From NCBI GenBank assembly GCA_002077065.1, contig NAJO01000083.1, forward strand, positions 1 through 64,000: DNA of 64,000 nucleotides. Reading direction: 5' to 3'. The notes under the pieces are model-generated. The model was given only the letters and a program-made list of their open reading frames with translations, was not told the DNA's origin and ran no database searches. Below, piece after piece: positions 54,214 through 64,000 of this stretch. The first letter of the stretch is position 1, and every line of letters begins with the position of its first letter. The position numbers were made by a program, and so were the translations under genes. This DNA is from Cryoendolithus antarcticus. Taxonomy: Eukaryota > Ascomycota > Dothideomycetes > Cladosporiales > Cladosporiaceae.

Positions 54214-55480
54214 TCACTTCTTCGCGTTCAACCCAAAATACAACCCCAACACCAAAGCCAATATACACAAAATAGCAATGCAGATGAAGAAACACCACCA
54301 CTTCAGCTTCCTCGCCCGCTTCGCACTCGTAATGCCCTTATCCAACTGCACATTCCCGGCCTCAGTATCATGCTTGACGTTTTCGGTGTGCTGTTCGATT
54401 TGCTGGATCGGCGCGTCTTGGAGCACGATCGTGGAGGCGAGGTCTTCCATGAGTTGCTGCAGTTCGAGCATGGTGCGCTCGATCTTCTGGATGTCGTTGT
54501 GGCGCGCGCGGACAGCGCCGAGGACTGTGTTGGCGGTGGCGCTGCGGTTGGATTTGAGCTGCATGAAATAGGTCAGAACGCCGCGACTTTTTCCCTCAAA
54601 GGCAACACAGCACAACTTACAGCCGTCTGGAAAACGCCCTCATTCCCCCAGTCCGCATTCACAGCTTCGTTCAACTCGCCCTCACTCGCCTCGGGATTCA
54701 CAATCCTATACTGCCGTGCAATCTGCTCGCGATACCTCTTCTCGTAGCTCGCCTCCTCCTGCCGAAATTCCTGCAGCTGCTTCGTAAAGCTCCCCTTCAA
54801 CTGCCGAATCTGCGTATCCTTGACCTGGTTCCCTTTACTCCGCGCCGCATCAGTCTCCAAGAATTTGATCTGGTCCTTGATACTCGTGTTCAGCACTTGG
54901 GTCTGCGTGACCATGCTCTCTAGACTGCGGGACGCGGAGCCAGAGTCAGCCGAGGAGAGCTGTTGTTGGTGCAAGCTGGCTATCTGCGAGACGTGCGTGG
55001 TGAGGGTGCGGATGTCGGCTTTTACCGCTTCCACACGCGAGAGGAAGTCCGGGTTTGAGAGGACTGTGCTGGAGGGTTGGACGTATTCTGTGTGCCCTTG
55101 CGGGACAGCTGGGACTGGCGGAGCGTTTTGGCCGGCAAAGGGGACGTCGTGTTGAGGCGAGGAGTAAGTGGAAGCTTCGGTCTGCTGGCTGTAGGTCGAT
55201 GCTTGGTGTGGGAGGGGAGGTGCTTGGAGGCCTGCTGAGGGTTGTTGCTGTGCGGGCATTAGTGAATTGCTGTACTATCTCATTGCGCGCAGGCACTTAC
55301 TGCCGTCGAGCCATATCCGCCGCCATACGGGTTCTCAGAGCCATATGGGTTCGACGACCCATACCCTCCTGCCCCAGCTCCAGCTCCGGTTCCCGCTCCA
55401 CTGCCGCCTCCATAACCGCCCTGCGCCTCACCGCCGTATGGGTTCCCGCCATACCCGCTGTACTGATTATACCCCGACAT
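54214..55480 (-). CDS. Exocytic t-SNARE, Sso1/Psy1-type syntaxin
   Basis: Plasma-membrane Qa-SNARE for fusion of secretory vesicles. Three exons, 55480-55301, 55247-54621 and 54558-54214, with introns of 53 and 62 nt, give 383 residues. The first 60 residues are almost only Gly, Tyr, Asn, Ser and Pro, with three NPYG units. The Habc regulatory bundle runs about 105-265 (LSRVEAVKADIRTLTTHVSQI; KQLQEFRQEEASYEKRYREQI). The SNARE helix (RHNDIQKIERTMLELQQLMEDL, then VLQDAPIQQIEQHTENV) has the zero-layer Gln in VLQD. The C-terminal anchor WWCFFICIAILCILALVLGL is followed by a short luminal tail. An in-frame ATG at 55492 would add four residues. Assignment to the exocytic clade rests on the SNARE and anchor sequences. 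Confidence 0.92.
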
Positions 55481-56404
55481 GATGTCGCACACAGCACACC
55501 AAGAGATGCTCGATAGCGAGCGTCTAAAGTATGGCGCTGTCCGGAGTCTGACGTGTGGTGTAGCTGTCAGACGTCAAGCTCAGCCTCCACAGCTGGCGTA
55601 TCCCAGTCGGCAGCTCGCGGATTCGCGGTATGGCTGGCGCACGCGGGTAATGTGTACGGAATGGCAGTCTACGAGATCGGTGAAATAGCGACGTGACAAC
55701 TCGGAGACAGGATGACGGTCAATGGCTTCGCGGAGGCGCGCGGTGCGTGGGTTAGGTCAGCAATCTCTCGCGCCAGCAAGCGAGATGAAGCTCTCCGGGA
55801 GATACAGTAGGCCTTTTGCCACGACAAGAATTATGACGGGAACGCTTCGATCATGGCTATTTTACGAATGCAACAAGAGATTATCGTGATCATGTAAGGC
55901 GATCCGATCAAAGCTGACGAGGCCTAACATCCATTCGAAAGGTTGCAGCGCATTGGGAGGCAGCAGCAACGATCAGGCGCAACACTGACGTTATATCCAT
56001 AATCTATACCATTGCAGGTGCCTACATGTATCCGACACCAGCGTGGTCTGATGCTCATGCTCTATCTTCACGTAATGGTGGAGATCAGCTGTTTGACAGC
56101 GGTGAACGTACGGTGAGTAGCGTAGCATATTACTGGCTGATCAGCTGCTGTTCCGAGCCCTCTATCGACATCCGTCGGCTCGTCTGATAAGATGCCCGTC
56201 TAAAGCGCATAGGATCCTCGCAGAACCTCTCCCCAAAACGCCCTGTAATGCCCAAGCCTCGACGGTGCGACCGAACCATCTTCGCTACCGGTACCCATTT
56301 CGCATAGTACGCCTATCCCAACTCCCAACGCAATGCGCTCAAATCTGCACTCATATACCATAATTACGCCCATGACCCTCACTGCAGCTGCCTCTCAACC
56401 AACC
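55481..56404. other. Syntaxin promoter region
   Basis: 924 bases upstream of the syntaxin start, also holding the 3' end of the next minus-strand gene. No motif-bearing frame was seen. Confidence 0.35.
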
Positions 56405-56854
56405 TTACAACTCTACATCCCCCATATCCCTCATCAAACACGCCATCTGCGCCCTCTTCGCCGCTTCCGCCACAAGATTGAAGTCCTTCAAGAACGGCGT
56501 CGTCTCAGGAGCCCCAGCACCATTCCCTCTCTGTCCGACAAAGGCCTGCTGCTGTTGCGCCGGTAATCGACTCTGTTGTGACGAAGGGTGTGAGGCTTGT
56601 GTTGAGCCGCCTATCGAACCGAAGTAGCTTCGTTGTGATTGTGCGCTAGAGGGTGAAGGTAAGGGAGCGGATGTGTAGCCTTGTGGTGGCATGTTGAGAC
56701 GGGAGGATGGGTGTGCTGAGTTTGGTGAGGCGATCGAGTTGAGGCTTGAGGAGCTTTGAAAGGCCGAGGACGAGGCTGATGAGGATTGCGTGGAGAGTTG
56801 GGGGTACGAGGGTCGTTGGCTGCGAGTGTAAGGGCGAGATGGGTATGAGTCCAT
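56405..56854 (-). CDS. Small Ser/Gln-rich protein with structured C-terminal tail
   Basis: Intronless, 149 residues, ATG at 56854. I do not recognise a named family. Residues 1-115 are low complexity (Ser, Gln, Pro) with Tyr-containing motifs (SRPYTRSQRPSYPQ). The last 30 residues form a likely amphipathic helix (PFLKDFNLVAEAAKRAQMACLMRDMGDVEL) unlike the rest in composition, which suggests a conserved interaction tail. The ATG and clean stop are consistent with a gene, but the low-complexity part makes chance openness possible. It shares a divergent region of 1.1 kb with KTI12. No function is proposed. Confidence 0.6.
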   Translation of the reverse strand: MDSYPSRPYTRSQRPSYPQLSTQSSSASSSAFQSSSSLNSIASPNSAHPSSRLNMPPQGYTSAPLPSPSSAQSQRSYFGSIGGSTQASHPSSQQSRLPAQQQQAFVGQRGNGAGAPETTPFLKDFNLVAEAAKRAQMACLMRDMGDVEL

Positions 56855-57931
56855 GATCCTTTGGAGAGGCGGTTTCGCAAGGAGCGGCTGTCAGACGGTC
56901 CTGCTTCCGAGGTGCTGATCGCTTTCTGACGGCAACAGCGTCACTGCTTGAGAGGACCTCGGGAATATGGATAAGCTTTGATGAAAGAAGTCGGATTCCT
57001 GCAACTGCCAGCGGATTGCCGAATGAAGTTTGCGCGTGTATTGTGGACAGAAAGGTTTACTGTGAAATATAATACTGATGAGGCTGCTGATAGCAGATAG
57101 ATGACGCCTCCAAGACATGCAAATGACAACACGGCAGCCTCGATCTCATCAGTGACCGGCAAAAGCCACAACGCAGATACGTAGCGCAAGGGCGGCCTCT
57201 CGCAACGAGCAGGATCAAACTGCGTGGGGAGGCCAGACCAGTCAAAAAACGCCAGAATGCCCTTCCCCGGTTTCTCAGGATCAGCCGTGTGCGGTCGAAA
57301 TCGAAGATCTTTGGATTCTGTGGGCTTGGGTGTGTTAGATGGAGGCGTGGGGTGTCGGATCTGCGGGTATATGAGCGAGGTTCGGCTGAATTAGGATGCG
57401 GCAGTCATTGCCTGGGCTCCGTTGTGGATGGGTTGTGGAGATGCTTTTGATACAGCGATCTCCACGGGGATCACGGACTTGATTCGAGCGGTCGATCTGT
57501 CGCTTCATCACTGCGTGGACAGTATGGCAATAATGTTTCTGCTTCGCCCCGCAACCTTAGCAAAATAGCCGGAACGTTTGATGACTGCCGTGCGACCCAC
57601 GAACCCCACGGGGTGTTCTTGCTCCTTGCATGAATGAGCTCGCGTGGCAGAGAGTTTTCTCGATGAGAGTCGCCTTCAGCAACTAAAAAGGTTATTGGGC
57701 AGTTACATTGGACGTCATGCTTCGTACGACTAGCGACTCGCAGCCGTGGAGATGTGGTATGCATGTGTCGAAAACCTGAGGCATAACTGTGACATCGGCT
57801 GAAATCGGGTACATCGGAGTGAATGTCGGCACTCACTTCTAGCGAGATATGCCAAAGCCGGCTTTCCCATTCGGGTTTGTTCATTGCAACGTGCCGAGTA
57901 GATAGAACGAAATCAGATCATCTTCGAGATC
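56855..57931. other. Divergent region, small protein and KTI12 genes
   Basis: 1.08 kb between divergent start codons without recognisable gene, RNA or repeat. A minus-strand frame at 57471-57884 has no motif and is taken as chance. Confidence 0.35.
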
Positions 57932-58869
57932 ATGCCGGTGAGCAATGAGGACTACGGCCTCGATATTCGATCGCCAACACTGACATGATGTCGTAGCTCA
58001 TATTACTTTCCGGCTACCCAAAATCAGGCAAAACCCACCGCAGCCAGCAACTAATCGCCAATTTCTCCATCCGTATCGCCAATTCCGACGAACCTCGTAT
58101 TGAGCGCCTCAAGATCGAGCACATTAGCGACGACACCCTAGGCCTTGATCGAAATGTCTACGCCACCGCGCGAGCCGAGAAGGATGCCCGCGCAACGCTC
58201 ACTTCGGCCATCAAACGAACCCTAACCCGCGACACAATCGTCATAGCCGACGGCCTGAACTACATCAAAGGCTTCCGGTACCAATTGTACTGCGACGCCA
58301 AAGCTGTGCAAACGCCCAACTGCGTCGTGCATGTAGGCACACCTGGCGAGAAGTGCAGGGAGTTCAACGATGCTGCCAAGTCCGCCCCTGAGGGTCTCCC
58401 CTACGAGTCTGAGGTTTTCGAGAATTTGGTGTTTAGGTACGAGGAGCCAAATGGTATGAGTCGCTGGGACGCACCGCTGTTTACCGTGCCTTTTGATGAT
58501 GCGGAGCCGCCGTACGATGCGATCTGGGAGGCGATGGTAGGCAGTGATGGGCAGTCTAGAGTCATTCGACCAAATGCTGCGACTGTGCTCAAGCCGGCTA
58601 CGGAGCAGGATTACCTGTACGAGCTCGATAAGACGACGTCGGAAGTCATCGCCGCGATCACGACGTGGGCTTCGGATCATCAGGGTGAGGCTGGAGGCGA
58701 GGTTAATGTCGAAGGGAGTGTGGTGGAGTTGCCCATGAATGTGCCTTCCCTTCCGCAACTGCAAAGGCTGAGAAGACAGTTCACGCAGTTGAATAGGCAG
58801 CATACGTTGGGAAAGGGGAGGATCAGGCAGTTATTCGTAGATTACCTCAATGATTCGTTTCAACGATGA
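57932..58869 (+). CDS. kti12: Elongator-associated P-loop protein Kti12
   Basis: Elongator partner needed for wobble-uridine modification of tRNA; relatives bind ATP and tRNA and resemble PSTK. Two exons, 57932-57937 and 57997-58869, with a 59-nt intron, give 292 residues. The first exon has only six coding bases (ATG CCG), joined to CTCATATTACTT to give the family start MPLILLSGYPKSGKT with the P-loop at residues 8-15. Other landmarks are ISDDTLGLDRNVYATARAEKDARATLTSAIKR, the DGLNYIKGFRYQLYC block and NLVFRYEEPNGMSRWDAPLF, then a C-terminal tRNA-binding-type helix (PSLPQLQRLRRQFTQLN). No internal ATG could supply the P-loop, so the tiny exon is required. Confidence 0.93.
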
Positions 58870-58961
58870 CCTCGTTTGCCACAGCCAGCGCTCACATCTA
58901 CGGAACCTTGATACACACCTGCGCGCGATGCTGATGTTTCGTGACACGCTCAGACAGTCCC
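58870..58961. other. 92-base convergent gap
   Basis: The stop codons of KTI12 (+) and VPS23 (-) are only 92 bases apart, so the 3' untranslated regions very probably overlap. Confidence 0.5.
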
Positions 58962-60726
58962 TCACCCCGCCTCTAGCCCCAAACCCCTAGCACACTTCCT
59001 AGCCAACACCGTCTTGCCAAACCTCTCCCTCCCCAACCCCCTCATAAGCCTCACAAACTCCCCCGCCCCAATCCGCCCCTTATCAAGCGCCCGCTGCAAG
59101 CACTCCATAGCCTCTCTAGCCGCAGCCTCCTCCGCACAAAGCGTCCAAAGCTGCTGGCTAACCAGATTAGGCGCTACGAGCACCTCGTCGATAGGCGGAA
59201 GGGGCTTCTTCTTGGAAGCGGTGATGCGGGCGTCGCAGTCGGCGATACTTTTGTAGAGGATGGACTCGTTTGAAGCGAGGTTTTGATCGAGGTGGGAGAG
59301 GGCTGTGAGTTCGGCTTGGAGATTTGCGTGGGCGGCGAGGAGAGCGGAGTGCTGGGCCTGCAGCGGACTTATGGCGGCGAGGTTGCGGGAGACGGCGTCT
59401 TGGGCTTGGGAGACCAATGAATTGGAGATGGCGTGGTGGAGGTGCTCTCGTTCGGGGTTTGGCGGGATCGGCGGAGCTGGGGCAGCAGGACCGGAAGTGA
59501 GAATGGGGATGTCGAAGGGGTCGGAGAGGAGGTCTTGAGGTGCTTGCGGGGGCTTCGGCTGGGGAGGGTATTGTTGCCCGTACTGTGGACCTGACGGCTG
59601 TGACTGCGGGTATTGACCTTGATGACGTGGACCTGGTGGCTGCGGATGTGTCTGCGGTGGTGACATAGCTGATCCTGGCTGTCGTGAGGGACCAGGCTGA
59701 CCTGGTCCATACCGTGAGTCGTACACTGGCTGCGCTGCTTGGCTGGGATGCCTTGCACGGGGGCCTCCGTAGCCATGCGGAGCTTCGACTGGCGAAACAG
59801 GGCTTTCGTTTCTCTGTGGTCTGTACATCTGAGGCTGAGCTTGTTGCGCATAGGGAGCAGGAGGTGGCTGACCATTGCTCTGCCATTGATCATATGGTCG
59901 CTGAGCATGAGTAGGATGACCGTTCGGACCAGCATACTGCGCTCTCTGGTGCTGCACCGCGGGCAGTGCTTGACCTGGCAAAGGCGGCAACGGCGGACCA
60001 TCTCTTTGCACATCCCTCGACGACACTGTTGGCGCATACACCGGCCCTTTCCCCGGCTTCGGTGGTCTAGGCGGCGGCGTACTGGCGGCCGGCATCTCCA
60101 CAGGCGGTGCAGCGCCGGGTAGCTGCTTCGGCGGCAGTACAGGCGGTCCAGCACCCTGACTTCGTGGTGGCTGCTGACCTCTGGGAGGACTCGCCCGCCT
60201 ATACTGCTGCTGCTGCGCCTTGCTAATCACAGGCGGCTCCCTCGCAAAAGCCTGCTGCAAATATCCAAGGAAGTCCACCACACTCGCACGATCCCACATC
60301 ACGCTCCAGTCCCTCAGATACGGGTGATACACCCTCCCATCCACCCCGACATGCTGCCCTGGCCGTACCAGCATCTCTTTCCCAGGCGTGACGTAGACTA
60401 TAGGCGCCTCTTGCGGGTAGGACAGCGGGATCCATAGCTTGACGGGGAAGCGGTAGAGCGTGCCTCTGAAATTTACGGGAAGGGTGCCGGTGACGGTCGT
60501 GAGGAGTGCGGAGCCGCCGGTCTCGTAGGTGTAGACTTCAGTTCGGGGACTTAGGGAGGGGAAGGAGGCGAGGGTGTGTGCGATGTCTGAGTAGGCGCGT
60601 TGGGGGTCTTGGTATTCCTGTGGACTGCGTGAGTGGGTGGCAAGGGTGAAGAGGTCGGTGGAGTGAAGTACCTACGTGGAGCACACTGTAGAGCCAGGAT
60701 AGCACTTTTTCGGGGACTTGGGCCAT
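58962..60726 (-). CDS. vps23: ESCRT-I subunit Vps23/Tsg101
   Basis: Recognises ubiquitinated cargo on endosomes and starts multivesicular-body sorting; in ascomycetes it also serves pH signalling. Two exons, 60726-60676 and 60617-58962, with a 58-nt intron, give 568 residues. The UEV domain spans about 1-150 (MAQVPEKVLSWLYSVLH, EYQDPQRAYSDI, VYTYETGGSALLTTVTGTLPVNFRG, PLSYPQEAPIVYVTPG, HPYLRDW). A long Pro/Gln/Gly-rich linker with many PPxP stretches reaches about 405. A coiled coil follows (ISNSLVSQAQDAVSRNLAAI to LDQNLASNESILYKSIADCD), then the C-terminal steadiness-box core (LWTLCAEEAAAREAMECLQRALDKGRI ... RERFGKTVLARKC). All three parts are intact. An upstream in-frame ATG at 60810 is disfavoured because homologues start at MAQVP. 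Confidence 0.93.
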
Positions 60727-61531
60727 GATTGGGTCTTGAGTCGTGATTGGGATGCCCAATGGGCCTGTCTGAGGTCTGATCAGATCCTCCCAGTCATTGT
60801 GATCATACACGCATCACAAAGGAGAGCTTGAACGATGGAGGGCCTTCAAGTAGAGTCCATGCGTATGATGCCTGCTGGGGTCGGAGTTCGCTGGCCAAGG
60901 TTGAAGTGGGGTGGTAGTCGAGACGCGGCTAACAAGTCAACCATCGAGCATTCGATGTACACTACCTTCCGTTCGAACCGCCATGCTCGTGTCGATTATT
61001 GCTGACAATCGAGCGAGAGCAATCGTGCAAGGCAGTCAACGCCACACGGCCACTACTGATCAAGGATAGAGTCGAGGTGAGCAGAACAAAATCATATTAA
61101 CTAAAAGACATTATGTACAACATTGTCTCGACCTCGCCGTCTTTTTAGCCACCAAAGTCAGCAGCCATCAGATCAATTCGGCACGTCGAACCACCATCCG
61201 AGCGTGCTCTGGGAAGACATTGCTAGCAGCGCAAGAAGGCGGCAAATATGCACACATCACGCTCCCCCTGCCCGACCGCCCCTCCTCTCCCGTCAAGAAG
61301 CGCACATATGAAAGAGAAGGCACCAGCTCTGGAGCTCGAAGAACACAGCGTTGGCGATGCTCGGGCCGGCCGTGAGCTGCTAGATTGACAAGTCGCTCGA
61401 AAATGACAATGCATCAAGGGTATCATGTACAAGATCGAGAGCGCAGTCGGGCCGGCCGGTGAATATGGCACAGGTGCGATGAAGACCGACAGCAGTGAAG
61501 ATCCAGCGTAGTGCAAAGATAGTGCACACGT
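60727..61531. other. VPS23 promoter region and SUN gene 3' side
   Basis: 805 bases between two minus-strand genes. Small frames on both strands carry no motif. Confidence 0.35.
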
Positions 61532-62944
61532 CTATGAGAAGACGAAGGTAGCTGTGCCGGACGCGACGGAGACCTGATGAGTAGTGTCAGTAAGTGCCCG
61601 GTATTGCATGCGAAGTAAATCACTTACAGTGCACCCCGTGCTTGAGCTACACCCAGCATCACCGCAGTACTGCCCATTGCTGTACTTGCACTTCCCACTA
61701 ACATTATCACCCACAATCTCCACCGAGAAGTCAAGCTTCGCGTCGGTAGTAGGCGCGTTCTGGAAGATAGACAACCAGGCGCGACCACCGCTGTAGCCGA
61801 CGCCCAAGTTGAGCGGCGCGTAGTTGCCCCAAGGGTTACCGGGGCTTCCCCACTGGCAGGCGTCAGAGACCGACACGCCTGCGGGGTTGACGTAGTACTG
61901 TGCGCTGGTCTTGCCGCCCTTCCAGTTATAGTAGCGGTCAGCGTCAGGGCAGGTAAGCGGGTAGCTCTGGCCTGGCTGGGTGTCAAGGGGCACAGTCTCG
62001 CCTTCAGTACCGGGGTAGTCGGTGCGGCAGACGGCTGCGTTGCTGCTAAGCTTGTTCTGGACTTGGACGTCGACCTTGGAGGTACCAGGCATGCACAGCT
62101 TGGAGCTCATGGCAGTGTTGGTCAAATGGAGCTTGCCACCCTGGCAGAGAATACCGCCAACGGACTGGCCGGTTGCACCTTGGGTGGTCGGCCACTGCGC
62201 CTTTTGGTAGCCAGCTGGGCAAGCGTACGAGCAGTAGGAGCCCTCAGTGCAGCCACCGCCGTGAATGGCAGTCAGGATGTTCGCGAAACCGGCATTCGTG
62301 GTCTCGGGTGTCTGCACGCCAGTCCAGCCACCGAGACCCGTCCAGTGCACGTCCACAGCTCCGTAGTCGGAGGGGAAGTGGCTGCAGTCGAGCTGTCCGT
62401 CAGGAAAGTCCTGGTCGACGCCGGAGCCACTGGACGAGCTAACGGAAGGTCCATTGTTGTGGCCGCCTTTGTTTGCTTGCGGCGAGGGAGCCGCTGGGCT
62501 GGGACTGGGAGCGACGTACTCAGACGAAGATGAAGTAGGAGCCGGTGCGACGTATTCGGAGGAGCTTGACGTGGTCGTTGGCGCAGCTTCTGGCGTAGAC
62601 TCGGATGTAGTCACCGGGGCGACGTACTCGGACGTAGGCGAGGGTGGAGGAGGTGCGACGTATGCTGCTTGCGTCTCCGGCGCTACGAACGTCGATGATG
62701 GCGCTGACGAGAGCTGGCCGTTCTGCGCCAGTACCAGTGTCCCGTTCGCCAACCCCTCTCTCACTTCGCCCTCGCTGATGAATCGACCATTCAGCTCGTA
62801 CACAATGACGGTTGGGCCAGGTACGCTGATGACCTCAATAGGTGTAGGGTCGCGCTTCGCGACATGGTGGTGGCGTTGATGTTGGTGCTGAGCAGCAGAC
62901 GCAAGCGCCGCGACGCTCAACAAGATGACTGCGACTCTCTTCAT
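61532..62944 (-). CDS. SUN-family (GH132) secreted cell-wall protein
   Basis: Two exons, 62944-61628 and 61573-61532, with a 54-nt intron, give 452 residues. The intron length is divisible by three and it contains no stop, so the unspliced frame is also open. A signal peptide (about 1-18) precedes a His/Gln-rich propeptide (HQHQRHHH) ending in a Kex2-type KR site near residue 31. A Ser/Thr/Pro-rich region with repeated EYVAP units spans about 95-150. The SUN domain begins near 180 (DFPDGQLDCSHFPSDYGAV) and carries the family Cys spacing (GGGCTEGSYCSYACPAGYQKAQWP), SVGGILCQGGKLHLTN, DACQWGSPGNPWGNYAPLNLGVGY and the C-terminal Cys-rich block. Relatives (Sun4, Uth1, ADG3) act in wall septation and beta-glucan remodelling. 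Confidence 0.93.
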   Translation of the reverse strand: MKRVAVILLSVAALASAAQHQHQRHHHVAKRDPTPIEVISVPGPTVIVYELNGRFISEGEVREGLANGTLVLAQNGQLSSAPSSTFVAPETQAAYVAPPPPSPTSEYVAPVTTSESTPEAAPTTTSSSSEYVAPAPTSSSSEYVAPSPSPAAPSPQANKGGHNNGPSVSSSSGSGVDQDFPDGQLDCSHFPSDYGAVDVHWTGLGGWTGVQTPETTNAGFANILTAIHGGGCTEGSYCSYACPAGYQKAQWPTTQGATGQSVGGILCQGGKLHLTNTAMSSKLCMPGTSKVDVQVQNKLSSNAAVCRTDYPGTEGETVPLDTQPGQSYPLTCPDADRYYNWKGGKTSAQYYVNPAGVSVSDACQWGSPGNPWGNYAPLNLGVGYSGGRAWLSIFQNAPTTDAKLDFSVEIVGDNVSGKCKYSNGQYCGDAGCSSSTGCTVSDLLRMQYRALTDTTHQVSVASGTATFVFS

Positions 62945-64000
62945 TGCGGCTTGCTAATGATGCTTTGTAGTGATGGTGGTTGTCGGAATCGATGTCAGCT
63001 CTTGTGACTGGAACGCGACGATGCTTGACAATGTTCCAGTGAATCCACACTGGCGATATGATAGATCGAAATGACGGAAGTATGCGCTATGTGTCGCGTG
63101 ATTGTGTTGTCGCAGTTCCTCGGAGGCTGGAGTCGACGCGTGCAGCTAGTCAATGACTTTGTGCTGTTGGAAAAATAGACGGATCTTCTTATTGTTGATA
63201 AGTATCGTTCGGTAAATCGGTTCCAATGAGTGAAATGGAGGCAAAAGCTCCAGGTGGAATAGGCTGTCGAGCGAGTGAAATGGCAGTAACCTCTCTCTCA
63301 CAGCTTCGAGCGCGACGACGAGAACGGTATGCAGGACGGGTGCGAGCGACAGGGAACCAAAGGCAATGCGGGGGGATAAAGGAGATGTGCTACTCTGGGT
63401 TCATCTCGCCTGTTGCCAGAAGTCTGGGGTAGTCGCGCGCTAGTGCTATGCACGAAATTGCTGTAGAGCTAAATGCGGATGGGAGGACAACCTCATAGGG
63501 TCCGGCATCTGCTTTTCCTGATGCCATTTGCCACGCGACAAGGCTTGGTCGTTGTGGTCAATTTCCAGAGCGACGCTTTGTCGAGGTGCCGCTTGAATTT
63601 CATGGTCAGGCATGCGCTAGCGAGTCGCCGCTGGCAGATGAGGACAACAGCTCGACTGCCGATCGCTGGTCACAGCAGGTGGCTGTCAACGCGTTGCCGT
63701 GTATGTGGACCGTGTGGTAGTGAGTGTGACTTCGTCTCGTTCTGCTTGGCGTCGTGGTGCCCTCGTTTGTCGCTATGCGCTGTTCGTGCGTGGGCGATTG
63801 AAGTTGGCTGTTTGCCATGACTCTTAGCTGGGGATGGTATAAAGCATGCTTACCGTCACGCTGTGGTTGTCACGGACAGCCTCCTGCCGACGTGCCGTGG
63901 GCGGTTTGGTCTTCAATGTTGCTCATTATATGCCTCCATGGCAATATCCAAGTTCGCCAATCCGCATGGAGTAGCTGCGGACGTTGAGAGTGGAGAGGAA
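62945..64000. other. Upstream region of the SUN-family gene
   Basis: 1.06 kb at the right edge of the window. It holds the SUN gene promoter. Frames at 63226-63432 and 63473-63820 lack motifs and are not called. No repeat or RIP-like bias was noticed. Confidence 0.35.

Noticed and set aside
59167..59886. 239-codon minus-strand frame
   Set aside because: Alternative frame of the low-complexity Pro/Gln linker of VPS23.
63226..63820. Two short plus-strand frames at the right edge
   Set aside because: No motif, no splice partner, and length within chance expectation.

Overview
This window is nuclear DNA of a filamentous ascomycete (Pezizomycotina). The gene set fits a plant-associated or saprobic member of the Dothideomycetes, but the class is an inference from gene content, not a computed placement. 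The evidence for a filamentous ascomycete is the short GT-AG introns (about 49-97 nt) with CTNAY-like branch sites, the compact gene spacing on both strands, and the families present: Zn2Cys6 and copper-fist regulators, a GH6 cellobiohydrolase with CBM1, a SUN-family (GH132) wall protein, an AusD-type methyltransferase and Pmp3. The first 250 bases lack CpA completely and are rich in TpA, as expected of a repeat mutated by RIP.

Layout. 1-0.25 kb: RIP-like relic. 1.1-6.3 kb: DUF676 lipase (+) and C2/EF-hand phosphatidylserine decarboxylase PSD2 (-). 6.3-8.8 kb: no supportable gene. 8.8-10.8 kb: Zn2Cys6 regulator with an apparent frameshift. 11.5-13.7 kb: uncharacterised 738-residue protein (-). 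15.1-18.8 kb: CECR5-type HAD hydrolase (+) facing a YGR210C-type GTPase (-). 19.6-24.9 kb: Pom1-type DYRK kinase (+), whose N-terminus needs two extra upstream exons. 25.2-26.7 kb: indoleamine 2,3-dioxygenase (-). 27.9-31.7 kb: CDK8/Ssn3 (-) diverging from an MFS sugar transporter (+). 32.0-37.3 kb: Rrp46, a MEIOB/RPA-like OB-fold protein and Dsn1, all (+). 38.4-44.3 kb: quinate-permease-like MFS transporter, secreted GH6 cellobiohydrolase and AusD-type methyltransferase, all (+). 45.7-48.3 kb: Pmp3 (+), spermidine synthase (-) and a carboxymuconolactone-decarboxylase-like protein (+). 49.2-51.4 kb: DUF202 membrane protein (+) facing EFM7 methyltransferase (-). 52.1-53.5 kb: copper-fist regulator (+). 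54.2-56.9 kb: Sso1/Psy1 syntaxin (-) and a small Ser/Gln-rich protein (-). 57.9-60.7 kb: KTI12 (+) facing VPS23 (-). 61.5-62.9 kb: SUN-family protein (-).

Most genes are core housekeeping loci (phospholipid synthesis, RNA exosome, Mediator kinase, kinetochore, ESCRT-I, exocytic SNARE, Elongator, polyamines). An accessory-looking stretch at 38-44 kb carries uptake of an aromatic acid or sugar, cellulose breakdown and an orphan small-molecule methyltransferase. No operon, CRISPR array, tRNA, rRNA or intact transposon was recognised. Exon boundaries were read by eye. For each multi-exon model the exon lengths sum to a multiple of three, and joins were chosen to keep conserved motifs intact. I found no convincing wholly new system. 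The strongest leads are the OB-fold protein with a PIP-like box, the variant copper fist, the regulator frameshift and the RIP edge.
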